Assembly (NCBI GenBank): GCA_964355945.1
Contig: CAYHGE010000007.1
Span: 11,029 to 75,028 of the forward strand
Direction: 5' to 3'
DNA from: CAIVAT01 sp964355945
Lineage (GTDB): Bacteria > Bacteroidota > Bacteroidia > Bacteroidales > FEN-979
Length of the DNA stretch: 64,000 nt
The position numbers were made by a program, and so were the translations under genes. Below, one piece after another: positions 26,894 to 37,400 of this stretch (its first letter is position 1; each line of letters starts with the position of its first letter). The notes under the pieces are model-generated. The model saw nothing but the letters and a program-made list of their open reading frames with translations. It had not been told where the DNA came from and did not search any database.

Positions 26894-26988
26894 GGTTCAA
26901 GTAATTTTGAGGTTCAAATAGCACGCAAAGGTAAGAATCTTCCGGATCAAAGCAGGTCAGATATAGTTTTCATTCATCCTTCGCATTC

Positions 26989-27199
26989 TCAGATTTCTCC
27001 TTTCAGTCCACATACGGTGACCATTTCAAACATACGATCGTGGATCTTTGATTTTGGCACATTTTGCAATTCTGCTGCAAACCGCATATAATCTATTACA
27101 GGCATATTCCTGTTCACCGGTATTCACTTTGAATGAGATGTTGTTAACAGCTTTTTGAAAGCCATAGCTTTTGGTCAGATTCTCAACACTTACTTCCAT
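26989..27199 (-). pseudogene. gldA: gldA remnant (ABC transporter ATPase with internal deletion)
   Basis: From an ATG at 27199, preceded by an AGGAG-like sequence (CTCCTT on the coding strand), the frame reads MEVSVENLTKSYGFQKAVNN followed by ISFKVNTGE, the start of the gliding ATPase GldA. In another frame it continues as MPVIDYMRFAAELQNVPKSK and then MFEMVTVCGLKGEI followed by a stop, matching GldA around residues 95-135. The Walker A region between the two pieces and everything after them is gone. This is a decayed gene that cannot make an ATPase. It accounts for most of the 26894-27392 interval; the rest shows no other gene. Confidence 0.8.
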
Positions 27200-27392
27200 A
27201 AGGAGTTCATTTTAAACAGATGATGAATTTTAAAAATCGGCGACAAAAAAAAAAAGAAAAATATCAAACACATTTTTGTCTGTTTTTTTTTACTTTAGCA
27301 CACAAGATTCAACGGCTGTCCGAAGGCCAAAACCCGGGCCTTCAAACAATAAATTTCTGATACAACGGATTTGTACAATAAATCATGAGAAC

Positions 27393-29945
27393 ATGAACAG
27401 TGGCTTTCTTCTGGAAACCAAGGAAAATCTGGAGTTAATCTTCAACACCATCCCGGATGCTGCCATAATATCACGGTTAACCGATGGCTTGGTGGTCGCA
27501 GTAAATGACGGTTTTACTAAAATTACAGGTTTCAAACGCGAAGAAATTATTGGTACATCGGGTGATGAAATTAAGCTGTGGAAAAATCCGGAAGAACGTC
27601 AATCGGTTGTTAATGAGCTTCTTGAAAATGGTGTTTGTGAAAATTTTGAAGGAACATTCTCGCGGAAAAACGGCAGTACCCTGACAGGTCTGGTATCGGC
27701 AAAATCATTTATGCTTCATGATGTTTTGCATATCATAGGTATAGTCCGCGACATAACCGAACGTAAAAAATCCGAACAAGCCCTCCGTGACAGTGAAGCA
27801 CGGTTTCGCAGCTATTTTGAATTACCGCTTATCGGGATTACCATCACCTCACTTGAAAAAGGCTGGATTGAAGCCAATAAAGGAATCTCGGATATGTTGG
27901 GTTATTCAATGGAGGAGTTGTCAGCCCTTACCTGGGCAGATTTGACTTATCCTGATGACCTGGCAGCCGACGAAGAACAGTTTACCCGGGTATTATCAGA
28001 TCAGCAGGATACCTACTTCCTCGAAAAGAGGTTTATCTGTAAAAACAAGGAGATTATCTGGACCCACCTGTCGGTTGGCTGTGTTCGAAAGCCCGACCGA
28101 TCGGTGGATTACATGGTAGCCCTTCTTGAAAATATTACAAAACGAAAATTGGCGGAAGAAGCCTTGAGGAAAAGTGAAGAAAAATTTCGTTCCCTTTACG
28201 AAAATATGAGCGAAGGATCAGCCATGCACACCCTCGTTTACAATGATCAGGGAGTTCCTGAGGATTACCTTATCATGGAGGTCAACCCTGCATTCGAGGC
28301 TCAGCTGGGAATATCGAGGGATATCGTTATTAACAAAACAAGCAGGGACGCTTATGGTGTTGATGAACCTCCGTTTTTTGAAATCTATTCAAGGGTTGCG
28401 GTAACAGGGATACCTGAGTCTTTTGAAACCTATTATGTGCCCCTTGAAAAGTATTTTTCGATATCTGTCTATAGCCCCTACAAGGGTAGTTTTGCCACCA
28501 TATTTAACAATATCACCGACCGCAGGAATGCTGAGCTTGATTTACGTATCAGTCTGACAAAATACCGGGTTTTATTCGATATACTTCCCATCGGCATTAC
28601 AATTTCGGATTCCAAAGGCAAGATCATCGAGTCGAACCAGATAGCTGAAACTTTGCTTGGCATCTCACGCGAAGAACAGGAGAATCGTTTGATTAACGGG
28701 CAGGAGTGGATCATGATCAGACCAGACGGAACAATCATGCCTGCGGATGAATATGCCAGTGTTCGGGCACTCAAAGAGGGATGCCGGGTAGATAATGTGG
28801 TAATGGGCATCGTTAAAGATAAAAACGAGATTATCTGGATTAATGTTTCTGCGGCACCAATCCCTATTGAAGGCTATGGTGTTGCGATCGTTTATAACGA
28901 CATCACAGAATTGAAAAATGGCGAAGCAATACTTTTAAAAGCCATCCTGGATGCGGAAACAGCTAACAAGGCAAAAAGTGTCTTCCTGGCAAGTATGAGC
29001 CATGAAATCAGAACCCCTTTGAATGCCATTATTGGTTTTTCGCAGCTGATGAACCGCGATAAATCGTTGACTGAAATCCAGAATGAGTATAATGTGTCCA
29101 TCACCCGCGCCGGAGAACATCTCTTAACGTTGATCAACGATATCCTTGAGCTAGCGAAAGTGGAAGCAGGAAAGGTTCTGTTAAATCCAATCAATTTGGA
29201 TCTGATTACGTTTTTTAAAGATATTCAATTGATTTTCAAAGAGCGTGCACAATCAAAACAGATTCAGTTTGCATTTGATATCTCGGGAAATATGCCACGT
29301 CATGTCGTGATGGATGAAAGTAAAATGCGCCAGGTGTTAATCAATCTCATTGACAATGCCATCAAATTTACAGATACGGGTGTAGTAAATGTTCATGCCA
29401 CCTATGAAAAAGGCACCAATGGCAATGGCAAACTAGTTGTGGAAATTCAGGATTCTGGTGAAGGCATTGCAGAAGCGGAATTGGCGACTCTGTTCAAGCC
29501 CTTTGTGCAAACTACCTCCGGAGTCCAAAAAGGCAGCGGTACAGGTTTGGGGCTTGCCCTGAGCCGCGAACTTGCCATGCTGATGGGGGGTGACATAACG
29601 GTTTCAAGTACCATATGCAAGGGGTCGGTATTTACTGCCAGTGTCGCATTAAAAGAGGGACAATCCAGGGCAGGTGAAGCGTATGCCACAAAGCCTGTCA
29701 TCGACTTTTCTGAACCAGTCTGCCTGAATGACGACGAGATTATTGCTTCCAGTGTGGAAAAATTACCGGAACTGTTGAGGTTAAAGATGCTTGATTCGCT
29801 CGGGGTTGCTGATATCAACCAATTAAAAAAACTCATTAACACCATAGATCAGAATAATTCAGACCTTGCCAAACTCTTTATGACCCTCGCAAAAAATTAC
29901 GACTATGATCGTTTAAAAATGATCCTGACTAAAAACATTCCATGA
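27393..29945 (+). CDS. PAS-repeat sensor histidine kinase
   Basis: 850 residues from the ATG at 27393. The frame is open further upstream to a TTG at 27276, but that part is basic, proline-rich and unlike the domain. Four PAS domains lie at ~10-125 (TIPDAAIISR), ~130-255, ~260-395 and ~400-510, each ending in a DIT(E/K/D)R-type linker. The dimerisation/phosphoacceptor domain is SHEIRTPLNAIIGFSQ with His537. The ATPase domain has NLIDNAIKFTDTG (N box), DSGEGIAE (G1) and GSGTGLGLALS (G2). A ~75-residue helical tail follows. No membrane segments, so the kinase is cytoplasmic. The stop overlaps the next kinase gene (ATGA). No response regulator with a DNA-binding domain is adjacent. Confidence 0.9.
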   Translation: MNSGFLLETKENLELIFNTIPDAAIISRLTDGLVVAVNDGFTKITGFKREEIIGTSGDEIKLWKNPEERQSVVNELLENGVCENFEGTFSRKNGSTLTGLVSAKSFMLHDVLHIIGIVRDITERKKSEQALRDSEARFRSYFELPLIGITITSLEKGWIEANKGISDMLGYSMEELSALTWADLTYPDDLAADEEQFTRVLSDQQDTYFLEKRFICKNKEIIWTHLSVGCVRKPDRSVDYMVALLENITKRKLAEEALRKSEEKFRSLYENMSEGSAMHTLVYNDQGVPEDYLIMEVNPAFEAQLGISRDIVINKTSRDAYGVDEPPFFEIYSRVAVTGIPESFETYYVPLEKYFSISVYSPYKGSFATIFNNITDRRNAELDLRISLTKYRVLFDILPIGITISDSKGKIIESNQIAETLLGISREEQENRLINGQEWIMIRPDGTIMPADEYASVRALKEGCRVDNVVMGIVKDKNEIIWINVSAAPIPIEGYGVAIVYNDITELKNGEAILLKAILDAETANKAKSVFLASMSHEIRTPLNAIIGFSQLMNRDKSLTEIQNEYNVSITRAGEHLLTLINDILELAKVEAGKVLLNPINLDLITFFKDIQLIFKERAQSKQIQFAFDISGNMPRHVVMDESKMRQVLINLIDNAIKFTDTGVVNVHATYEKGTNGNGKLVVEIQDSGEGIAEAELATLFKPFVQTTSGVQKGSGTGLGLALSRELAMLMGGDITVSSTICKGSVFTASVALKEGQSRAGEAYATKPVIDFSEPVCLNDDEIIASSVEKLPELLRLKMLDSLGVADINQLKKLINTIDQNNSDLAKLFMTLAKNYDYDRLKMILTKNIP

Positions 29946-32900
29946 GAACTGATCCGGTATTAAAGGAAATTATCAGGTTGAAATTTCCGCTGTTTCTTCT
30001 GGTGTGGCTCGCTACATTCGCGGGGTATTCATTCGGACAGACAAATATTGACAGCCTGATCCATGTTCTGAAATCTGAACGTAGCCCGCGTGAAAGGCTT
30101 AATACAATGTTCCTATTGGCGGAAAATGAGCGTAATTACAAGGCAGCAGTGTCTTATGCTGAAAGAGCCATAAACCTCGCTGACTCACTGCGGCTTGAGG
30201 CTGATAAAGCGAAAGCATTAAACCTGAGTGGTGTCGCCTGGAAAAACTGGGGAGATAATCTAAGATCGATTGAACGCCTCTATGCGGCGCTTGATATTTA
30301 CGAGAAATTAAATGACCGCCAGGCAAGTGCGTACGTTCTCATGAATATTGGAGAGACCTATCGCGCAAGCGCGCAGCATAAACAATCTCTGGTTTATCTT
30401 AACCGGGCGTTGGGTGTTTTTGAAACATATGCGGATAAGGAAGGGTTAGCCAAAACATACAACAGGCTGGCCGCAACAAGGTATGAGATTTTTTATAATC
30501 TACCGGATTTTAAGAGACTTGCGGATCAGTTTAGGACTTCCATGATGGATTTTTCACAGAAGGTGGTTGAAAATGTTACGTTGAAAAAAGAAATGGACAA
30601 GTTATTGTACTGCATCAACAAGTCTGAATACTATGCAAAGGAGCTAAACCTCAATCAAATACTGATTTCGGATGAAATACTTTTAACAGCCATTTATTCA
30701 TCGACAAATCAACTGGAAAAGGCACTTGCGGGGTATGACAAGATTCTTCAGGACATAGAAAATGCAGGTGCATTCCATGAGCTCCCGCTTGCATTGATCA
30801 ACCTCTCCGGTATCTGCAAGCAGAAATCGGATATAGAGAAATCAACTGATTACGCAAATCAGGCGCTTGAAATCGCACGTAAGGACAACATTAACGTATA
30901 TATCTTAATGTCCACTTATAAGTTATATGATAATTATCTGTACATGAGAGATTATAAGAAAGCACATGAACTGTTATTAAATATTCATAAAATCAATCAG
31001 CAATATCATGAAGACGACTTTGCACTCCAGGTAAATGCAGTCAGACAGCAGGAAAGGATTCAAACAAGAGAGCGTGAAATCACTGCGAATAATTTTCATC
31101 TGATCTTTCTGTTTGTCTCCTTTTTCATCATCCTGTGCATTACCTCAATTTTTATCATCACATTATTCAGGAAAAACAAGAGGCTGAAAATTCTTGTGCA
31201 AGAGATCCACCACAAAAACCAAGTCATCAAACAACAGAATGATATACTTTCCATTGCCAACATTGAAAAGGATAAATTTTTCTCCATCATCGCCCACGAC
31301 ATGCGTGGTCCGTTCAATGGCTTTCTGGGTTTAACTCAGATGATGGCAGAAGAGTTGCCAACGATGACATTTGAGCAGGTCCGGAATATCGCGCTGAATA
31401 TGAAGAGATCGGCGGCAAATCTTTACCGTCTTCTTGAAAACCTGCTGCAATGGGCCAAGATGCATCAAGGGTTGATTCCCTGCAAGCCTGAACCGGTTTT
31501 ATTGCGTTCTCTCATTTCTGAAAGTGTAAAAGTAATTCATTCATCAGCTAAAATAAAAGGAGTTGAAATCGTTTCCGACATCCCAAATGACCTGGTTGTT
31601 TCTGCGGATGTAAACATCCTCCAAACCATTATCAGGAACCTTGTTTCGAATGCATTGAAATTTACCCACTCAGGAGGAAAAATAAGCATTGCTGTGAGAA
31701 AGACAGGAGACAACCGCGTCGAGGTCTCCGTCAGCGACACCGGTATTGGAATGAGCCGCGATATGGTTGATGCCCTGTTCAGACTAGATGTTAGAACAAG
31801 CCGTCATGGCACGGAAGGGGAGCCAAGCACAGGTCTGGGTTTGATCATCTGCAAGGAATTTGTAGAGAAACAGGGAGGAAAATTGTTGGTGGAAAGCGAA
31901 GAGGGGAAGGGATCAAAATTTGCCTTTTCGCTTGACCTTGCAAATGAAGTCACCACCATTACCAGGCTCTTGTCACACACCGATATTGAATCCACTCCAA
32001 CATTTTCAGAGGACATTGAACATTTGCCGGAAGGGATGAGGCTGAAAATACTCAATGATTTAGAGAACACAGTTCCCAACATTCTCATTGTTGATGATGT
32101 GACTGCGAACCTTCAAATTCTCGGGGATATGCTTGAAGGTGAAGGGTATAAAGTACGTCCAGTTCTCAGTGGAATTCAGGCAATGCAGGTCGCTGAAAGA
32201 GAAAGACCTGACCTGATCCTGCTCGACATCATGATGGCCGACATGGATGGATTTGAAGTTTGCCGTCTGCTGAAGGAAAATCCGGACCTTAACAGTGTCC
32301 CGGTTATCTTTATTAGTGCATTGAATGATGTAAATGATATTGTGAAAGCCCTGAATGTCGGCGGAGCAGATTATATTACCAAACCATTTCAGGTGGAGGA
32401 GGTCAGGGCACGGGTTGCCATGCATCTCAAACTATACCGCCAAAGCAAAGAACTGCGTGAACTCAACAGAACCTTAGACAACCGGGTGGAAGCGCGTACC
32501 AGGCAACTCGAAGTCACCAATAAGGAGCTTGAATTCCACCTGAAAGAGATAGAGCAGTTTACATATATCACTTCACATGATCTTCAGGAACCGTTACTGA
32601 CACTGACCAATTTTACACAGCTTATCCAGGAGGAGTATGCCGGGAAACTCGACAAGGACGGCAATCAATACATTGAATTTATTTACAATGCGGCAAACAG
32701 GATGAAGGGACTGGTAAAGGGTTTGCTTGACTATTCCTTCCTGGGTAAAGAAAGTGTCAGAAGTATTGTTGACCTCAATAAGGTGGTTCATGATGCTATT
32801 GTTAACCTCGACGATTTGATAATTCCGAGTAAGGCAATCGTCAGAACGGAGGAATTACCCCAATGCAATGCCCATGAACCGGAACTTAAACTCTTGTTCC

Positions 32901-33220
32901 ATAACCTGATAAGCAATGCGATAAAATTCGGTAAGCCTGATGTTATCCCTGAAATTGAGATCTCCGCCGAAAACCTGGGGGATGAGTGGATATTTTCTGT
33001 TGCCGATAACGGAATAGGCATTGAGGAAAAGCACCGGGAGAAGGTGTTCGTTATTTTCAAGCAAATGCACAAGCGCAATGAATATGAAGGAACAGGAATC
33101 GGGCTTGCCCATTGCAAAAAAATCGTGGAACTTCATGGGGGCAGGATATGGGTAGAGGCCAACCCCAAAGGTGGATCAATTTTCAAATTTACCATACCCT
33201 TCAGGGTTAGTATCGTCTAA
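29942..33220 (+). CDS. TPR-type hybrid kinase with HK-REC-HK architecture
   Basis: 1092 residues. A signal peptide (PLFLLVWLATFAGYSFGQ) is followed by a periplasmic TPR-like helical repeat region (~40-370), then a membrane span (~384-408, LIFLFVSFFIILCITSIFII). A coiled linker leads to kinase 1: His452 in IIAHDMRGPFNGF and ATPase G2 GEPSTGLGLII. A receiver domain follows with Asp762 in LILLDIMMADMDG and K in YITKPF. Then comes kinase 2: His879 in TSHDLQEPLLTL and ATPase GTGIGLAHCKKIVE. Two complete kinase cores in one chain are unusual. It overlaps the PAS kinase by 4 bp and ends 4 bp inside the convergent cusB gene. Confidence 0.9.
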   Translation: MRTDPVLKEIIRLKFPLFLLVWLATFAGYSFGQTNIDSLIHVLKSERSPRERLNTMFLLAENERNYKAAVSYAERAINLADSLRLEADKAKALNLSGVAWKNWGDNLRSIERLYAALDIYEKLNDRQASAYVLMNIGETYRASAQHKQSLVYLNRALGVFETYADKEGLAKTYNRLAATRYEIFYNLPDFKRLADQFRTSMMDFSQKVVENVTLKKEMDKLLYCINKSEYYAKELNLNQILISDEILLTAIYSSTNQLEKALAGYDKILQDIENAGAFHELPLALINLSGICKQKSDIEKSTDYANQALEIARKDNINVYILMSTYKLYDNYLYMRDYKKAHELLLNIHKINQQYHEDDFALQVNAVRQQERIQTREREITANNFHLIFLFVSFFIILCITSIFIITLFRKNKRLKILVQEIHHKNQVIKQQNDILSIANIEKDKFFSIIAHDMRGPFNGFLGLTQMMAEELPTMTFEQVRNIALNMKRSAANLYRLLENLLQWAKMHQGLIPCKPEPVLLRSLISESVKVIHSSAKIKGVEIVSDIPNDLVVSADVNILQTIIRNLVSNALKFTHSGGKISIAVRKTGDNRVEVSVSDTGIGMSRDMVDALFRLDVRTSRHGTEGEPSTGLGLIICKEFVEKQGGKLLVESEEGKGSKFAFSLDLANEVTTITRLLSHTDIESTPTFSEDIEHLPEGMRLKILNDLENTVPNILIVDDVTANLQILGDMLEGEGYKVRPVLSGIQAMQVAERERPDLILLDIMMADMDGFEVCRLLKENPDLNSVPVIFISALNDVNDIVKALNVGGADYITKPFQVEEVRARVAMHLKLYRQSKELRELNRTLDNRVEARTRQLEVTNKELEFHLKEIEQFTYITSHDLQEPLLTLTNFTQLIQEEYAGKLDKDGNQYIEFIYNAANRMKGLVKGLLDYSFLGKESVRSIVDLNKVVHDAIVNLDDLIIPSKAIVRTEELPQCNAHEPELKLLFHNLISNAIKFGKPDVIPEIEISAENLGDEWIFSVADNGIGIEEKHREKVFVIFKQMHKRNEYEGTGIGLAHCKKIVELHGGRIWVEANPKGGSIFKFTIPFRVSIV

Positions 33221-34398
33221 CAGCTCATCTCCCCGGCGTTTTTCATTGCCGAAAGCAGGTTGTAGGCGCCTTTAATAACCACTTTGGCGGTTTTCAGGTC
33301 AAACCCATCGGGCAACCTGACTTCGGTAAACCCTTCGTCGGTTACACCTTTCGAAACCTCAACCATTTTGTATTCAGTGAATTGCCTGCCACCTTCTTCC
33401 TTGTTTTTGTCGAAAATAAAGATATAATCCTTGTCGTCGAAACTTACAATGGCCTCCGAAGGAAGAGCAGTAACCTGGCTCGTGGTGGCCTCGATGATGG
33501 CATTCACATACATTCCTGGGAGCAGATTCTTGCATGTACCTGAAACAGTGGCATATACTTTATATGTTTTATCGCTGCCCACCGACCGGCCAGTCTGGTA
33601 AATTACTGCTTCGTGCTGCTCGGATTCATTGTTTATAAAAAAGCGGATTTTCTGACCTGCCGATACTTTATCTGCATCTTTTTCAAAAAGTGTCAGTTCG
33701 AGATATAACTTGTCGCTGTTTACAATTTCAAAAAGCACATCGGTTGGTGCAACATACTTGCCAATATTGATATTAACGGCTTTCACGAATCCTGTAATGG
33801 GAGATACCAGCGCAACCGACCTGCTGATATCGTCTTCATGCAAGGTCACCGGGTTGATTGTGATCATGGCCAGCTTTTGTTCGTAGGCCTTCACCTGCGC
33901 CTTCAGACTCTTGTACTCGGATGTGACCTTTTGCAGGTTCTGTTGAGAATAAACATCCTCTTTGTATAATTCGGTGTGTCGTTTATATTCAGCTTCTGCA
34001 AATTCGAGTTTGCTCCTGGCATCGAGATAGTTTTGCTGAATATCGACAAATTCCTGGTTTTCAAGAATGGCAAGGGTTTGTCCTTTTGTTACCCGGTTAC
34101 CCGGCATCAGCGTGGTGCTTTTTACAAAACCTCCAAAAGGCATGCATACAGTTGCAAGGTTCTCTGGTGAAACACCGACTGCCCCATTTACTTTGAGATT
34201 GCCGCTCAGCGAACGCAACTCAATGACTCCTGTCTCTATCTTTGCGAGTGCGATCTGATCTGCCCTCAATTCAACGATATCAGGGGGCAAATTTTCAACG
34301 GATTTGGCTTCTTCGGCCTTTTTATCTCCGTTACAGGAAACAATGAGGCCAATCAGTGTTATAAAAATGACATTGGGAAAGAATCTGTATTTTTTCAT
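33217..34398 (-). CDS. cusB: CusB/CzcB-type periplasmic adaptor lipoprotein
   Basis: 393 residues. It has a lipoprotein signal with the lipobox LIVSC (C22), an acidic segment, then the membrane-fusion-protein layout: lipoyl-like half motifs (GGFVKSTTLMPGNRVTKGQ; ITGFVKAVNINIGKYV) around a coiled-coil hairpin (~125-195) and a beta-barrel/MP domain. It links the inner-membrane RND pump encoded 12 bp upstream to an outer-membrane channel. It belongs to the heavy-metal efflux group; the metal is not readable from sequence. No long His/Met-rich N-terminal extension is present. Confidence 0.9.
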   Translation of the reverse strand: MKKYRFFPNVIFITLIGLIVSCNGDKKAEEAKSVENLPPDIVELRADQIALAKIETGVIELRSLSGNLKVNGAVGVSPENLATVCMPFGGFVKSTTLMPGNRVTKGQTLAILENQEFVDIQQNYLDARSKLEFAEAEYKRHTELYKEDVYSQQNLQKVTSEYKSLKAQVKAYEQKLAMITINPVTLHEDDISRSVALVSPITGFVKAVNINIGKYVAPTDVLFEIVNSDKLYLELTLFEKDADKVSAGQKIRFFINNESEQHEAVIYQTGRSVGSDKTYKVYATVSGTCKNLLPGMYVNAIIEATTSQVTALPSEAIVSFDDKDYIFIFDKNKEEGGRQFTEYKMVEVSKGVTDEGFTEVRLPDGFDLKTAKVVIKGAYNLLSAMKNAGEMSC

Positions 34399-34410
34399 GT
34401 TTGTGATGAT

Positions 34411-37400
34411 TTAAAAAATTTTACCGGTGATGTAGTCTATGTTTATAATTGTCTGGTTGTAGTTGCTGAGCGCCTCCAGGTAGTTTTGTTTGATGGCGAG
34501 AGCCCTGTTCAGCGTGAGGATATATTCAAGATAATCCATGGCGCCTGCTTTGAAGCTTCGGGTGGCTTGTTCAATAATCATTCCGGCTTCCGGAACTGCC
34601 TGCTGTTCATAGTAATCGATGCTCGCTGTGTATTTCGCATATTCATCAAGCAGGGAGTGGTAATTGCTTTTAAGTGAGCCGGAGAAATGGTCGGCACTGG
34701 CCTGAATTGCTTGTTCCTGGATTTTGGCAGCTTTGGTTTTTGCGACAGTCGGGCCAAACCAAAGCGGTATTGCGATACCAGCCTGAATGCCGGTAAAGCG
34801 GTTTCCTTTGTCGAAAGTCTGTGGAGTTCCGTTGATCTCCTGCGTGCCAATCATGGTCTGGCTGAAATATCCGATGCTTAAATCGGGCATGCTCCGGCTA
34901 TGCTCCAGCTGTTTGGTAATATGTGCAACCTCGACCTGCTGCCGGAGGTATCCGAGCGACGGGTTATCGGTCAGGGCCAGACTGTCGGTACCGGTACCCA
35001 ACATGAGCCGGTGCAGGATGGTGTCGGACGGTGCGACGGCCAAAACCGAATTCATCAGAGTTTGCAGTTTCCGCTTGTAAATGCCCACATCAGCCTGTAC
35101 CTGCCGCAGTTGATTTTTAATCTCAAAGCTCTGGGTTCTCGCCGTGATCATTTCCAAACGGTTCGTCTCACCTGTCTTTGCCCTCAGTTCGGCCGCACGC
35201 AGAAATCCGGAATACAAACTGTCCTGATATACCAGCAGGTTTTGCTTTGAATACAAGTATGCAAGCTGCCAGTAAACCTGTTTTACCTGGCTGGAAACCT
35301 CGAGCCGGGTACCCTGTAATTGCCAGCCGGCACTTTTAAAATTTGCAGTTGAAAGTTTATGTTGATTGATATATACCGTCGGGAATGAAAACTCCTGGGT
35401 AATGGCAAAGCTGTTGTCGTTCTGATAAGAGTTAATCTGGCCATACTCTCCTTCGATGAGGGTTTTAGGGATATCCCAGGAGGAACCTTTCAACGTTTTC
35501 TGAGCCGCTGCCGAATAAACGGCCGAGCGTATCGAATAATTGCTGTCGAGAGCCATTTGAATCGCTTCCCGTAAACTGACCTTTTTTTGATTCTGTGCCG
35601 AAGTGGTATAGCCGATTACGGAAAAAATCACCACCAATACGGCTGTCATTGTTCTCCTTTTGAAAATCGACCTGAGAAATCCGGCGGAAAAGACAACATA
35701 AAATACAGGTAGTACGAGCAGGGTCAGCAGGGTAGCGCTGATCAGCCCGCCAATGACAACAGTTGCCAGCGGTTTTTGTACTTCCGCACCTGCTGATGTC
35801 GACAACGCCATCGGGAGAAATCCCAGGGAAGCAACGGCGGCAGTCATGATCACCGGACGCAACCGGGTATGCAACCCTTTAAGTATCCGTTGGGTGATGT
35901 CGGAGATTCCTTCCTTTTCGAGCCGGTTAAATTCTGCGATCAGCACGATGCCGTTGAGCACTGCCACTCCGAAAAGTGCAATAAACCCGACCCCTGCAGA
36001 GATAGAGAAATTCATCTCTCGCAGCCATAGGGCAAAAATGCCGCCGATGGCCGACATGGGGACAGCAGTGAATATGATCAGCGTTTGGGTAACCGAATGG
36101 AATGCGAAGTAGAGCAGCACGAAAATCAGCAACAGTGCAACCGGAACGGCGATGGCCAGCCTGTTTTTGGCTGCCTCCAGATTTTTAAACTGTCCGCCAT
36201 AGTTGATATAATACCCTGTCGGTAGTTTTACCTGTTGATCAATCTTTGCCGTAACTTCCTGAATCACACCTTCAGTATCCCTGTTACGCACATTGAATCC
36301 GATGGTGATCCTCCGTTTGGTATCTTCCCTGGAAACCTGCGCAGGACCCGACTTGATGGTAATATCAGCTACCTGGTCAAATGGCAGCTGTGACCCGTTT
36401 GGCAGGGCGACCGTCAGGTTTTTAACATCTTCGAGGTTCTTCCTGTAGTCGCTGTCAAGCCTGACGACCAGCCCGAACCTTTTTTCTTCATCATAAACCA
36501 CGCCGGCCTGGCTTCCGGCAAAAGCAGCACGGAGGAGCCGGTTTACCTCATCAACACTAAGACCATACTGGGCAAGGCGATCACGGTTATAATCCACCTG
36601 CACCTGGGCGAGGCCGGTTACCTTCTCCACGTTGATGTCTTCAACCCCTTCAACCTGGCTGATGATTTTTTCAACATTCTCAGCTTTTTCGGCAAGTACC
36701 CCGAGGTCATCCCCGAAAATTTTCACCGCGATATCCTGTTTTGATCCTGTCATGAGTTCGTTGAACCGCATCTGAATGGGCTGCTGAAACTCAAATTTTA
36801 CCCCTGCCAGGGTTACCAGTTTCTCCTGCATCTTTTCAACAAGTTCTTCACGGGTTTTTGCCGAAGTCCATTCGCTTTTATCTTTCAGCGTGATCACATA
36901 ATCTCCGGTTTCCATCGGAGTCGGGTCTGTGGGGATTTCACCGGCTCCGATCTTACACACCGCATGTTTGATTTCCGGAAAATTATCGAGCAGGATCTTG
37001 TTGGCTTTGATCACGGTTTCAACAGTATTGGTCAGCGAACCGCCCTGCAACGTGATCACACTCGAAGCAAGATCACCCTCCTCAAGCTGCGGGATGAATT
37101 CGCCACCCAACCGGCTGAAAACAAACAGGCTGAAGACAAAGATGGCAATGGCGGATGCTGAAACAACCGTTTTATGCTGAAGCGCCCAGCTGATCATCGG
37201 ATTGAATAGTTTTTGAAACCAATCCATCAGCCGGTCGGAAAAAGTCCGTTTGTGCTCTGTCTTCTTGCTCAGGAAGAGTGCGGAAGCCATCGGAACATAC
37301 GTAAGAGAAAGGATTGCTGCGCCAAGGATGGCAAATGCCACCACCTGCGCCATGGGCCTGAACATCTTTCCTTCTATGCCTACCAGCGCCATGATCGGCA

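Noticed and set aside
27276..27392. TTG start 39 codons upstream of the PAS kinase
   Set aside because: The extra peptide is basic and proline-rich and lies over an A/T-rich promoter-like stretch; the ATG at 27393 leads directly into the first PAS domain.
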